This document shows positions 1 to 9,529 of a stretch of DNA of 64,000 nucleotides, in pieces. The stretch is from JAGOBP01 sp964550855 (GTDB lineage Bacteria > Chloroflexota > Anaerolineae > Fen-1058): the NCBI GenBank assembly GCA_964550855.1, contig CAZKBQ010000013.1, forward strand, positions 22,077-86,076, read 5' to 3'. The position numbers and the translations under genes are program-made. The notes under the pieces are model-generated. The model saw only the letters and a program-made list of their open reading frames with translations, had not been told where the DNA came from and ran no database searches. Every line of letters starts with the position of its first letter. Position 1 is the stretch's first letter.

Positions 1-2
1 AA

Positions 3-1175
3 TCGCTCCTGCTCAACCTCATTCAGGCGCACAGTCCCATCTCGCGCGCCGATTTGGCCCGTGAATCCGGGCTGAGTCCGGCCACGGTGAGCGGCATCGT
101 CAATTCACTGCTGAGCGACGGCCTCGTGACTGAGAAAGCCGTGGGAGACTCGCGCGGCGGACGCCCGCCCATCATGCTGACACTGAATCCTGATGCGGGC
201 TACGTCGTCGGCGTCAAACTCACAGAGAATCAGGTCATCACCGCCCTGACCGATCTGAACGCCGAAGTGCGACAGCGTCTCACCGTGCCCTACTCCGGCG
301 CCACCGATCCGGATAGCGTGGCTGACGTGGTCAGCCAGGCCGTGACCCAGTTGCTGCGCACGTCGGGGATCAGCCGCGCCAAGTTGCAGGGCGTCGGTGT
401 GGGATTGGCCGGCATGATCGACGCAGGTGGCAATGTGCTGCGCTATTCGCCCATCTTCGACTGGCACAATGTGCCCATCCGCCAGATGCTGCACCAGCGA
501 CTGCGCGTGCCCGTCTACATCGACAATGATGTCAACACCCTCACGATGACTGAAAAGTGGTTCGGAGCCGGCCGCGACGTGGATGATTTTCTAGTCGTTA
601 CGGTGGGCCGTGGTGTGGGAATGGGCATTGTCGTAAACGGTCAGTTCTATCGCGGCGCCAACGGCGGGGGCGGCGAGTTTGGGCACACCGTGCTGGTCTC
701 CGACGGCCCGCTCTGTGATTGTGGCAAGCGTGGTTGTTTGGAAGCGTTCGCGGCGGATGTTGCCCTGCTGCGCGAGGCGCGGGAAGCCATTCAGGCCGGA
801 CAGTTGAGCCCACTGACCAAACGCACCTTGACGATCGAAAGGTTGATTGACCTGGCTCACACCGGCGATGAAACTGCCCGCGGCATCTTTGCGGCTGCCG
901 GCCGCTGGTTGGGCATGAGCATTGCCAACCTGATTAATATCTTCAACCCGACGTTGATCCTGATCAGCGGCGAGGGTGTGCGAAATGGCGAGCTCATGTT
1001 TGCGCCCATGCGTGAAGCCATACACGCACATGCAGTACCTGAACTCCTCGCCGATGTCGAGATCAAGATCGAGCCGCTCGACGACGATGCCTGGGCGCGA
1101 GGCGCGGCCAGTCTGGTGCTGCACGAGCTGTTCAATCCGCCGGTCCACGCTGTGGCGACCGTCGACCGCAACTGA
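3..1175 (+). CDS. ROK-family transcriptional repressor (5' end outside window)
   Basis: The reading frame is open from the first bases, so the gene starts upstream of the window. The visible N-terminus is the end of a winged helix-turn-helix (SRADLARESGLSPATVS, then GLV). A ROK/sugar-kinase fold follows, with YIDNDVNT and the Cys cluster GPLCDCGKRGCLEAF that binds zinc in NagC/Mlc/XylR proteins. In that family the regulator represses sugar genes until a sugar or sugar phosphate binds. It lies directly upstream of a sugar-binding lipoprotein, two permeases and two glycosidases on the same strand, with a 21-bp palindrome in between. It is therefore the probable local regulator of an oligosaccharide locus. 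Family assignment is strong; ligand and operator are inferred. Confidence 0.9.
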   Translation, partial: SLLLNLIQAHSPISRADLARESGLSPATVSGIVNSLLSDGLVTEKAVGDSRGGRPPIMLTLNPDAGYVVGVKLTENQVITALTDLNAEVRQRLTVPYSGATDPDSVADVVSQAVTQLLRTSGISRAKLQGVGVGLAGMIDAGGNVLRYSPIFDWHNVPIRQMLHQRLRVPVYIDNDVNTLTMTEKWFGAGRDVDDFLVVTVGRGVGMGIVVNGQFYRGANGGGGEFGHTVLVSDGPLCDCGKRGCLEAFAADVALLREAREAIQAGQLSPLTKRTLTIERLIDLAHTGDETARGIFAAAGRWLGMSIANLINIFNPTLILISGEGVRNGELMFAPMREAIHAHAVPELLADVEIKIEPLDDDAWARGAASLVLHELFNPPVHAVATVDRN

Positions 1176-1192
1176 AGTTTTTTTAGGCCGAC

Positions 1193-1213
1193 TTTATTCA
1201 GTCACCGAATAAA
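1193..1213. promoter_or_regulatory. Palindromic operator candidate for the ROK regulator
   Basis: TTTATTC and GAATAAA form perfect 7-bp arms around a 7-bp spacer. The palindrome sits 18 bp after the ROK stop codon and about 100 bp before the binding-protein start. Size and AT-rich arms resemble NagC/Mlc-type sites (TTATTT-spacer-AAATAA). No convincing -35/-10 pair was found next to it, so the promoter of the binding-protein gene is not placed. Confidence 0.5.
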
Positions 1214-1315
1214 CTGCACGAGGGGGTGATCGTATTGCCCGATAGTTCGACTCTCCGTCTCGTAAGCGCCCGGCTTTGAAAACACCCGTTCCATTCCCTT
1301 TAAGGAGGAGTTCCC

Positions 1316-2668
1316 ATGTCTGGTGAATCACATCGCGCGCTGCGCTTCTTGCTGCTGATCGTCGTGCTCGCACTGCTGGCGGCAGCCTGCTCACCGGCGG
1401 CGACGCCCGTGCCCACTCAGCAATCCGCGCCGACGCAAGCGCCGCCCACTGTTCCACCCGCGACGAAGCCACCCGAGCCAACGCCTACGGCGGTGCCGCC
1501 GACGGCCACACCGGAACCTGTCACGCTCACCTACTGGCATACCATGAGCGATCCCGAAACGGCGCAATTGGAGAAAGTTATCGCGGCGTTTGAGGCTGAG
1601 AATCCCGGCATCCAGATCAAGACCACACGCTATGCTTATAACGATTTCAAGCCGGCTTTGCTCACAGCGCTGGCCGGTGGCTCTGGCCCTGACACGGCGC
1701 GGCTCGACATTGCCTGGGTGCCCGAGTTCGCCGATCAAGAGGCGCTGCTGCAATTGGACGGCAAAATGCCGGACTTTGAGAGCCTGACTGCCAAGACCTT
1801 CCCCGGCCCACTCTCGACCAACTTCTGGAAAGGTCACTATTATGGTCTGCCGCAGAACACGAACACGCAGGTCTTGTTGTGGAATAAGGCCGACTTCGAC
1901 GCAGCCGGGATCAAGGAACCGCCCAAGACGATCGAGGAATTTGCCGACGTCGCCTGCAAGCTGACGGACGCGAAGAAAGAGCAGTACGGTTACGCCCTCG
2001 GTGGAACATACTTCTGGGCGCCTGCGCCGATCTTCTACACGATGGGCGGACAGATCGTCGACAAAGACATCACTACGGCTACCGGCTACATCAACGGCCC
2101 CAAGAGCGTGGCGGCCTTTACGCTGCTTAAGAACCTGTACGACAAGGGCTGCATTTCACCCAATCTGCTGGGCGGCGGCATTCCGACCGATGCCGGACAT
2201 GCGACGGGCAAATATGCCATGATCATCGACGGCCCGTGGATGGTGGACATCTACAAAGGCAACTATCCCGATTTCAAGGTCAATTTCGCGCCGATCCCGA
2301 CTGGCCCGGATGGCACGAACAGTTCGGTCGTCGGCGGTGAAGACGTCGTGATCTTCGCCGACTCCCAGCATCCGGACGCCGCCATGAAGTGGGCTGCGTT
2401 CCTGTTGAGCGACAAATCGCAGAAGATGATGGCGGAAGTCGGCGTCGTACCGACGCTCTCCAGTCTGATCGGCGATTCCAGCCTGCCGCCATACTTCGGC
2501 GTGTTTCTCGAGCAACTGAAGACCGCCCAGGCGCGCGTGCCACACCCCAAATGGTCGGACATGGATGGCGCCATCAACAACGCTTTCCAACGCATGTTGC
2601 GCGGCGAGCAAACACCGCAGCAGGCGCTCGATCAGGCCGCTCAGGAAATCGACGCGCTCCTTAAGTAA
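1316..2668 (+). CDS. Sugar ABC transporter substrate-binding lipoprotein (CUT1 type)
   Basis: Extracytoplasmic receptor that delivers an oligosaccharide to the two permeases encoded next. The N-terminus is a lipoprotein signal with lipobox LAAAC (Cys25 lipidated). A low-complexity Pro/Thr/Ala linker to about residue 70 follows, then a family 1 solute-binding fold beginning with VTLTYWHTMSDPE. Length (450 aa) is normal for the family. The start is set by a strong AAGGAGGAG ribosome site a few bases upstream. The gene follows a ROK repressor and precedes GH66 and GH15 enzymes, pointing to an alpha-glucan or isomalto-oligosaccharide ligand. The ligand is inferred from context only. Confidence 0.92.
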   Translation: MSGESHRALRFLLLIVVLALLAAACSPAATPVPTQQSAPTQAPPTVPPATKPPEPTPTAVPPTATPEPVTLTYWHTMSDPETAQLEKVIAAFEAENPGIQIKTTRYAYNDFKPALLTALAGGSGPDTARLDIAWVPEFADQEALLQLDGKMPDFESLTAKTFPGPLSTNFWKGHYYGLPQNTNTQVLLWNKADFDAAGIKEPPKTIEEFADVACKLTDAKKEQYGYALGGTYFWAPAPIFYTMGGQIVDKDITTATGYINGPKSVAAFTLLKNLYDKGCISPNLLGGGIPTDAGHATGKYAMIIDGPWMVDIYKGNYPDFKVNFAPIPTGPDGTNSSVVGGEDVVIFADSQHPDAAMKWAAFLLSDKSQKMMAEVGVVPTLSSLIGDSSLPPYFGVFLEQLKTAQARVPHPKWSDMDGAINNAFQRMLRGEQTPQQALDQAAQEIDALLK

Positions 2669-2685
2669 TAACGAATACTGGTCAC

Positions 2686-2715
2686 GGATTCCGCCTCACA
2701 CCTGAGGCGGAATCC
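2686..2715 (+). terminator. Strong stem-loop after the binding-protein gene
   Basis: A perfect 13-bp stem (GGATTCCGCCTCA / TGAGGCGGAATCC) with a 4-nt loop lies 17 bp after the stop codon. The tail is only moderately T-rich (TCTCTATTGATTGTT). It is probably a partial terminator or mRNA-stabilising hairpin separating receptor from permease expression. The remaining bases to 2966 show no other gene; a TATAAT at 2933-2938 may be the -10 box of a secondary promoter for the permeases. Confidence 0.7.
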
Positions 2716-2966
2716 TCTCTATTGATTGTTAGGGCCGGCTAGAAGTCTTTAGGATGTGACTCAATCTGGTTGAGCGTGCGGCAACACCCGCCTGCTGGTA
2801 GCGAAAACACGTTAGAACGGCTTTCAACGCGCTTCCTCTGCCAGGCGGATCACCCAGGATTGGTCACACCCAATTCTTGACTCGACGCCTTCACGCCATG
2901 AAACAGGCTCTGCTGAGTTTGGTTCCCTCACGTATAATGCGGACATCCCGTCGGTGGAATTTTGCG

Positions 2967-3859
2967 ATGCCTTCAACCCGCGCCTTTGCCCGCTGGGGAG
3001 TGGCCCTGCTTTTTCTCTTGCCGGGACTGCTTTTGTTCCTAACCTTTATTGTCGGGCCGATGCTGTATTCCTTTCGGATGAGTTTCTACGACTGGAAGAT
3101 CATCCGCCCCGATCGTTCGGAGTGGATCGGCCTGGCGAACTATGTTCGAGCGCTCACCGATCCGATCTTCCAGCGGGCGGTCGTCAACACCCTGGCCTAT
3201 ACGCTCGTGACCGTGCCCGCTCAGATCGGGATCGGATTGGCCATCGCCGTCTTGCTCGATCAAAAGATTCGTGGCCGCGCTTTCTTCCGCGTGATGTATT
3301 ACCTGCCCGTGATCACCTCCTGGGTCATCGTCAGCCTGTTGTTCGAATACATGTTCAGCGGCCAGGCCGGTCTGGTGAACTATGTCCTGCGCGATGTGCT
3401 GCATGTCACCAGCACCAACATCCGCTGGCTGGCCGATCCCATCCTGGCGCTCGTGCCGATTTTTCTGTTGGGCATCTGGAAAGGCGTCGGCTGGACGGCG
3501 ATTATCACGCTGGCCGGCCTGCAGTCGATCCCCGAACATCTGCATGAGGCCGCCGCCGTGGACGGCGCTGGATCCGGCGCGCGGTTTCGGTACATTACTT
3601 TACCGCTGCTGCGGCCAACGCTGATCTTCTTGTTGGTCGTGCTCACGATCGGCGGCTTGAACGCCTACATCTCCTTCCTCTTGATCACCGGCGGCGATCC
3701 GCTCGATCAAACGCATTCGATCTTGACGCTCATGTACGAAGCCACCTTCACCAAACTCGAATTCGGTTATGGTTCGGCCATCAGCTATCTGCTGACGGCG
3801 CTGGTCTTTGTCGTCAGCATCGTACAGCTGCGCCTGCTGCGCAAGAAGGTGGAACTATA

Positions 3860-3860
<1 letters not shown>
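2967..3860 (+). CDS. Sugar ABC transporter permease (MalF/UgpA type)
   Basis: Inner-membrane permease, 297 aa from this start. It begins with a hydrophobic helix (WGVALLFLLPGLLLF) and has about six membrane segments. The EAA loop that docks on the ATPase is clear: HEAAAVDGAG followed by ITLPLLRP. Upstream TTG or ATG codons exist in frame (2877, 2937), but the chosen ATG fits the family N-terminus, has GGTGG about 9 bases upstream and lies 28 bases after a TATAAT box. It ends in a TAATG overlap with the next permease gene. No ATPase gene is present in this locus; CUT1 systems often share a single MsmK/MsmX-type ATPase encoded elsewhere. Confidence 0.9.
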
Positions 3861-4699
<839 letters not shown>

Positions 4700-4701
4700 T
4701 C

Positions 4702-6348
4702 GTGGTTCGACTCAATGTCTATCCCACCAAGAGCACCTTCGCGCCTGCTGAGCCAATCGAACTGATCGCCGAGATCGAGGCTGAAGCAGCGGCCAGAGCA
4801 ACCGTTCATCTCTCCATCTTTCACCTGGCAACTCGCGTCGCGCAATCTGAGTATCCGATCTCGCTCGCGCTAGGACAACAGGCCGTGACGCTCAACCTGG
4901 AACTGAGCACCATCGCCCCGCGAGGTTATGGAGCCGAGATCGTTCTGACAGATCAGGCTGGCGTTGTTCTCGCCACCGCTTCGACGGCATTCGACGTTCT
5001 CAATCATTGGACACAAGCGCCGCGCTATGGCTTCCTGACCGACTTTACGCCCGGACGCGACAACACTGCAGAAACCATGCGCGCGCTGGCGCGCTTCCAC
5101 ATCAATGCTCTGCAATTCTACGATTGGATGTACCGGCATGACCAGTTACTGCCACCGGCTGACACGTACGCTGATCCCTTGAATCGACCGCTGGCGCTGG
5201 GGACGGTCCGCACGCTGATCGACACCGCGCATCGACACGGCATTGTTGCACTGCCCTACACCGCCGTCTACGCAGCATCGCCTGAGTTTTATCGCACGCA
5301 TCAGGAATGGGCGCTCTTCAAAGCCGACGGGCAGCCGCTGGATTTCGCGGATGGCTTCCTCATCTACATGAACCCGGCTGAAAATTCGCCGTGGAGCCGG
5401 CATTTGCTCGATCAGTTTGAGGCCGTTCTGCGGACGCTGGACTTCGACGGCATTCACATCGATCAGTACGGCGACCCGATCGCGGCACGGGATGCTATGG
5501 GACAGATCGTCCTGCTCGATCGCGCGTTCCGCACCTTCGTAGATGCCGCCGCCGGGCGTGTCAAAGTTGTTCGGCCGGATGCCTCGGTCATCTTCAACTG
5601 TGTCGGCAACTGGCCGATCGAGATCATGGCGGGCAGCCAGGCCGATCTGATGTATATCGAAGTCTGGAAGCCGCATACGCATTGGCGCGACTTGTGGCGG
5701 CTGATCAGCGAGGCGCAGCGCCTGAGCCATAACCCGGTCGTGCTGGCCGCATACATTGACCCGGCGCGCGAACACAACGTCCGGTTGGCCGACGCCATCA
5801 TCTTCGCCAGCGGCGGATATCACATCGAGCTCGGCGAACCGGGCGGCATGTTGGCCGATCCCTACTTTCCAAAGTACGGGCAGATGAGCGCCGAACTGAC
5901 AAAGACGCTGTCTGCTTATTACGACTTCGCCGTGCGTTACGAAAACGTCCTGGCGCTTGATACGCATGATGCAACTGAAGCCTGGTTAGGGCGCGTGATC
6001 GTCACTGGCAGTTCGATCGGGGAACAGGAGGCGCAGGCAGCCGTGTGGCCGATCGTCCGCGTCGGCGATGGTTTTGCGGCGATCAGCTTGATCAATCTAC
6101 GCGGTCTCGCCTCAGATCATTGGACTGACCCGTTGCCCGACGCGCCGACACCACTCGGGCCGTTGGTGGTCAAACTATATATCGATCGGCCCGTCAGTCG
6201 AATGTGGTGGGCTTCGCCGGATGGTGACACTTTACAAGCCATTCCAGTCTCTGCTCAAACCGAACGTGATGCGCGTGGCAACTATCTAAGCCTTAGCTTG
6301 CCGGGCCTGACCTGCTGGACACTGATCGTTTTGGAATGGGAGAATTAA
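4702..6348 (+). CDS. GH66 dextranase-like glycoside hydrolase, probably intracellular
   Basis: 548-aa protein resembling GH66 enzymes (dextranases and cycloisomaltooligosaccharide glucanotransferases, acting on alpha-1,6-glucans). An N-terminal beta-sandwich spans about residues 1-105. The barrel shows the family signatures RYGFLTDFTP, LQFYDWMYRHDQL and FDGIHIDQYG. Asp254 in HIDQYG is the candidate nucleophile. Glu320 in YIEVW lies 66 residues later, close to the spacing of the known Asp/Glu pairs, and is the candidate acid/base. No signal peptide is visible. GTG 4702 is chosen because it follows the permease stop by 2 bases with AAAGGG upstream; longer versions overlap the permease. Family is fairly secure; exact activity is not determined. 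Confidence 0.85.
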   Translation: MVRLNVYPTKSTFAPAEPIELIAEIEAEAAARATVHLSIFHLATRVAQSEYPISLALGQQAVTLNLELSTIAPRGYGAEIVLTDQAGVVLATASTAFDVLNHWTQAPRYGFLTDFTPGRDNTAETMRALARFHINALQFYDWMYRHDQLLPPADTYADPLNRPLALGTVRTLIDTAHRHGIVALPYTAVYAASPEFYRTHQEWALFKADGQPLDFADGFLIYMNPAENSPWSRHLLDQFEAVLRTLDFDGIHIDQYGDPIAARDAMGQIVLLDRAFRTFVDAAAGRVKVVRPDASVIFNCVGNWPIEIMAGSQADLMYIEVWKPHTHWRDLWRLISEAQRLSHNPVVLAAYIDPAREHNVRLADAIIFASGGYHIELGEPGGMLADPYFPKYGQMSAELTKTLSAYYDFAVRYENVLALDTHDATEAWLGRVIVTGSSIGEQEAQAAVWPIVRVGDGFAAISLINLRGLASDHWTDPLPDAPTPLGPLVVKLYIDRPVSRMWWASPDGDTLQAIPVSAQTERDARGNYLSLSLPGLTCWTLIVLEWEN

Positions 6349-6353
6349 TCGTT

Positions 6354-7424
6354 ATGGATTTGCTCCGGCGCAGCATCGACATCATCCTTGCTAATCAGCA
6401 TTCCTCGGGCGCCTACGTGGCCTGTCCCACCTTCCCCGTCTACCAGTTCTGCTGGTTCCGTGACGCGGCGTACGTCGCTTACGCGCTGGACCTGGTGGGT
6501 CAATCGGATAGCGCCGAGCGCTTTCACCGTTGGGCAGCGCACACGATCTTGCGACATCGTGAAGCGGTTCTGCGCGGCCTGCGCAAAGTCCGCGCCGGGC
6601 AGCCCCTCGACCCGGGTGAGTACATCCACACGCGCTATCGCCTGGACGGCTCGGTCGAGACGGATGGTGACTGGCCCAACTTCCAGATCGATGGCATCGG
6701 CACATGGCTGTGGAGCCTGGCCGAACATCATCGTATCAAGGGCACAACGCTGTCGGATGAACAACGTCAGGCCGTTGATTTATGCGTCGATTACTTGCTC
6801 GCGCTGTGGAACCAACCATGCTATGACTGTTGGGAAGAGCGGCCCGATCGGTTGCACACTTACACGCTCAGCGCCTTGTATCGAGGGCTGACTTGCTTTA
6901 GCGATGTCCACACGGCAGTGACAGACGTCATGTCTCAAATCTGTTCCGCCATTCAAACCCGCGCCATTATCAACGGCCATCTGATCAAAGACCTGGACGG
7001 CGCCGATGAAGTGGACGGTAACCTGATTGCGGTGGCGCTACCCAACGGCGTCTATGCCGCGGATCATCCCGTGATGCGTGCCACGGTTGCGCGGATCGAA
7101 GCGGATTTGCGCCACGCAGCGGGCGGTGTGCATCGTTACGCCGCCGACACCTACTACGGCGGCGGCGAGTGGGTGCTGCTCACCGCCTGGTTGGGTTGGT
7201 ATTACGCGCACATCGGCGACGTGGATGGCGCCCGGCAGTTGTTGGAATGGGTCGAGGCGCAGGCCGATGAAGAGGGCTGCCTGCCGGAACAGGTTGACGC
7301 GCATCTCAATCAACCGGGCTACCTGACTGAATGGCAACAACGCTGGGGGCCGAGTGCGCGGCCCCTGTTGTGGTCTCATGCCGCTCATATTATTCTCCGG
7401 CACGCGATCGAACGCACCGCCTAG
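6354..7424 (+). CDS. GH15-like glucoamylase/isomaltose glucohydrolase, catalytic domain only
   Basis: 356-aa (alpha/alpha)6-barrel protein related to GH15. Recognisable pieces are the N-terminal AYVACPTFPVYQFCWFRDAA, the substrate-binding block DGDWPNFQIDGIGTWLW, GEWVLLTAWLGWYY, and LPEQ with a C-terminal PLLWSHAAHI, where LPEQ holds the likely catalytic base. The N-terminal beta-sandwich of classical bacterial glucoamylases is absent. There is no signal peptide, so it probably acts in the cytoplasm on short imported oligosaccharides. The start could also be ATG 6336, overlapping the GH66 stop by 13 bases; 6354 is preferred for GGGAG upstream. Pairing with GH66 points to alpha-1,6-linked glucose. 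Confidence 0.82.
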   Translation: MDLLRRSIDIILANQHSSGAYVACPTFPVYQFCWFRDAAYVAYALDLVGQSDSAERFHRWAAHTILRHREAVLRGLRKVRAGQPLDPGEYIHTRYRLDGSVETDGDWPNFQIDGIGTWLWSLAEHHRIKGTTLSDEQRQAVDLCVDYLLALWNQPCYDCWEERPDRLHTYTLSALYRGLTCFSDVHTAVTDVMSQICSAIQTRAIINGHLIKDLDGADEVDGNLIAVALPNGVYAADHPVMRATVARIEADLRHAAGGVHRYAADTYYGGGEWVLLTAWLGWYYAHIGDVDGARQLLEWVEAQADEEGCLPEQVDAHLNQPGYLTEWQQRWGPSARPLLWSHAAHIILRHAIERTA

Positions 7425-7739
7425 CGTGTATCTGCGATCGAATTCTGACTGCCGGTGTAGAGCGAATCACCACTTGGCGTGACGTTCTTCCGCCCAGCCG
7501 ATAAGCCCCTCAATAACACGTCTTGCTGTTTGAATCACCACAACGACAAGACCCTTCAGGCACGTCGCCCGAAGGGTCTTCGTTCTACAAGGCGTTAGCT
7601 TCTGAGCGCGCCGGCGGCCTTGTTTGTTCGATCTGTTACGGCAGCGCGCACCCGCAGACCAGGTGATTTCAGATGGATCAGTATTCGACTTCTCTCAGAT
7701 GCTTGCAGAACGGTGTCACTTGCAGGCGCCTGGCACCGA
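7425..7739. other. Intergenic region between convergent genes, with a terminator
   Basis: No coding potential was recognised. The only clear structure is a stem-loop at 7548-7580: 10-bp arms AAGACCCTTC / GAAGGGTCTT with a short inner GGC/GCC helix. It is placed to stop transcription of the glycosidase operon from the left. T-richness after it is weak (CGTTCT). The rest, 7581-7739, shows nothing I can name. Confidence 0.6.
7548..7580 (+). terminator. Terminator-like hairpin after the GH15 gene
   Basis: Arms AAGACCCTTC and GAAGGGTCTT pair perfectly over 10 bp; inside them GGC pairs with GCC. It lies 123 bp after the GH15 stop. It could act on both strands, since the next gene converges from the right. 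Confidence 0.65.
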
Positions 7740-8960
7740 TCAAGGCCCATTCGTTCCGAAGCCGGCGATGACATTCGGGACGATCGGTAGACCGGCCAGG
7801 ATGCTTAGGACGCGCCCCCGATTGCCGGTTGCAATATCGTTGGTCGCCCCCTGATCGGCCAGCAGCGCCGCCCAGAGCATAGGTGGTTGATCGGTCAGTT
7901 TGTTGGCATCGATCGTCACCTTTACCCCATAGTTCGCGCCCTGGTAGACGGGAGCATAGCCGACGATGGCGCCGGCGTTGAGGCTTGGATCGCGATAGAT
8001 CACCACCCAGCCAGCTTGCGCCGCAGTCACGGAATCAATCACGACCACGCCGGTATTCAGCGACTGATTGCTGACCGAGATTTGATTCTTGATCTTCGCC
8101 GACGTGGCGGAGGCGGCGGCCGGCGAGGCCGTGGTTGCAAAACTGGCCCTGACATAGCGGTTGTTTTGCATCACCGGGTAATCATTGAAGACCTGAACCG
8201 ATGTGCCGTCCGCCAATCGCACCGAGTTGCCCCATTCAAAGACGTTCAAGATACCCCCATCGGCGTGCAGCTGCGCCCAGAGGGTAGCCTGATTCGTCAG
8301 TTTGCTGGCATCGACCGTGACTTTGACATTGGAGTTGGTCCCGCGATAGACCGGCGCGTAACCCACGATGTCACCCACATCAAAATTTGGTGATCGGTAA
8401 AGCACGACCCAGCCATCTTGATTGGTAGTCACGGAATTGATCAGCACCACCCCCGAGCTGATGTCCTGATCGTGGACGGTGATGCTGTCGCCAATGGGCT
8501 TGGCCGAAGTGGTCACTGTGCTGGCATTACCGGTCGTCGAAAAAGCGGTCACCGCGGCCGGCGTGCTCTGGGCCGCACTGCCGGGCAGACCATTCGGCCC
8601 CCAATTCTGACGGACGCTAGGCTCAGTACTATCGGCCAGGAACGCCGCCCACAAGGTGGGCGGATTGCCGATCGCCGGCATGTTGACGGTAACCTTCACA
8701 CCTTCGTTCACACCCGCATGCACCCAGGCATGCCCCACGATCTCGCTGCTGTCCAGATTGGGCTTCTTGTAGAGGACGACCCAACCAGTTTGCGCCGCCG
8801 TGACTGAATCGATCACGACCACGCCCGAATCCACAGTTTGATCCTCGACCACGATTTGATTGGTAACAGTCGCCGCCTGGACCGGAGCCGCTCCGGCCAG
8901 CGCCAATGCCATCATCGCAACCAGCACAACTGAAGTGAGAAACCTGAGTTGATGTTTCAT
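7740..8960 (-). CDS. Secreted protein with three DUF7282-like repeats
   Basis: 406 aa. A Sec signal peptide of about 29 residues ends at APVQA. Three homologous blocks of about 80 residues follow (roughly 31-110, 153-235, 283-368). Each runs from NQI-V-DQ through VVVIDSVTAAQTGWVV(L/I)Y and IVG(H/Y)A-V--G-N--VKVTV to TLWA-L-AD, a pattern of DUF7282-type beta domains found in secreted archaeal and bacterial proteins. No enzyme motif is seen; an adhesive or envelope role is a guess. ATG 8960 is chosen over upstream codons because GGGAGGT precedes it and the signal peptide starts there. It is divergent from the small-peptide/sulfotransferase cassette. Confidence 0.8.
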   Translation of the reverse strand: MKHQLRFLTSVVLVAMMALALAGAAPVQAATVTNQIVVEDQTVDSGVVVIDSVTAAQTGWVVLYKKPNLDSSEIVGHAWVHAGVNEGVKVTVNMPAIGNPPTLWAAFLADSTEPSVRQNWGPNGLPGSAAQSTPAAVTAFSTTGNASTVTTSAKPIGDSITVHDQDISSGVVLINSVTTNQDGWVVLYRSPNFDVGDIVGYAPVYRGTNSNVKVTVDASKLTNQATLWAQLHADGGILNVFEWGNSVRLADGTSVQVFNDYPVMQNNRYVRASFATTASPAAASATSAKIKNQISVSNQSLNTGVVVIDSVTAAQAGWVVIYRDPSLNAGAIVGYAPVYQGANYGVKVTIDANKLTDQPPMLWAALLADQGATNDIATGNRGRVLSILAGLPIVPNVIAGFGTNGP

Positions 8961-9130
8961 ATAGTTACCTCCCGGTAAACACGTCTGTGAGTCGGCTGCC
9001 TGCTTGCTGTAGGAGCGCAAGCAAGTCACATCATAGTCCTAAACACCTCAAAAAGTCCTTAAGATCTTTGTCTATTCTTAAAAGTTTGATGAGAAAATGC
9101 GATCAGTTGGATGAGTGGCCGATAGGGAGC

Positions 9131-9316
9131 ATGGCGCAAATTAAAAGTGACGCCCTTCTCATGGAAAACTGGGACGGCGAAGCGCCCTTGATGGGGGTGC
9201 TGCGCGACATTCTGGCACAGGAGATTGAAACAATCGGCGAGCAACGTGATAAAATTCTGCAGTCTATGGGTCGCAATCAAATTGTGACAATAGCGATGAA
9301 AGCCATCGAGGGATAG
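9131..9316 (+). CDS. Small acidic protein of unknown function (61 aa), first gene of sulfotransferase cassette
   Basis: Encodes 61 residues beginning MAQIKSDALLMENWDG and ending NQIVTIAMKAIEG. ATG 9131 is preferred because TAGGGAGC lies just upstream; the frame stays open upstream to 8987 without a convincing ribosome site. No family is recognised. It is 3 bases upstream of a Nif11-type leader protein, which in turn overlaps a sulfotransferase gene, so the three are almost certainly cotranscribed. It could be a second peptide substrate or an accessory protein. Small size makes the call moderately uncertain. Confidence 0.6.
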   Translation: MAQIKSDALLMENWDGEAPLMGVLRDILAQEIETIGEQRDKILQSMGRNQIVTIAMKAIEG

Positions 9317-9319
9317 AAC

Positions 9320-9529
9320 ATGTCTATACAGGATTTGGCGCGCTTTCAAGGCGTGGTGTTAAGCAATCTGGCTTTGCAGCGGGAGCTACGGGCGTACACG
9401 CAACGCGAAAGATTCATTGATCTGGTCGTGCAGCGGGGACACGAGCATGACTGCCTGTTCACAGCCGCCGAGGTGGAAGCGGCGATGCAAGCCAATCAGC
9501 GCGCCTGGTTCGAGCGAGAGATTCGATGA
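9320..9529 (+). CDS. Nif11-type leader domain protein (possible RiPP precursor)
   Basis: 69 aa with the Nif11 leader pattern: MSIQDLARFQ, then VLSNLALQRELRA, then ERFIDLVVQRG, then FTAAEVEAAM. Nif11-type leaders head many ribosomally made, modified peptides. Here the protein ends about 15 residues after the domain (QANQRAWFEREIR) with no GG cleavage site and no Cys/Ser/Thr-rich core. It may therefore be a leader-like partner, a degenerate precursor, or a precursor with an unusual core. The only Cys is at HDCLF. It overlaps the next gene by 4 bases (ATGA), so it is coupled to a sulfotransferase. Confidence 0.75.
   Translation: MSIQDLARFQGVVLSNLALQRELRAYTQRERFIDLVVQRGHEHDCLFTAAEVEAAMQANQRAWFEREIR

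Noticed and set aside
2877..2966. Longer TTG start for the first permease
   Set aside because: The extension lacks a ribosome site, contains a TATAAT promoter box and is absent from the family N-terminus.
9320..9529. Nitrogen fixation role suggested by the Nif11 name
   Set aside because: No nif genes in the window; the Nif11 domain is now mainly known as a peptide leader.
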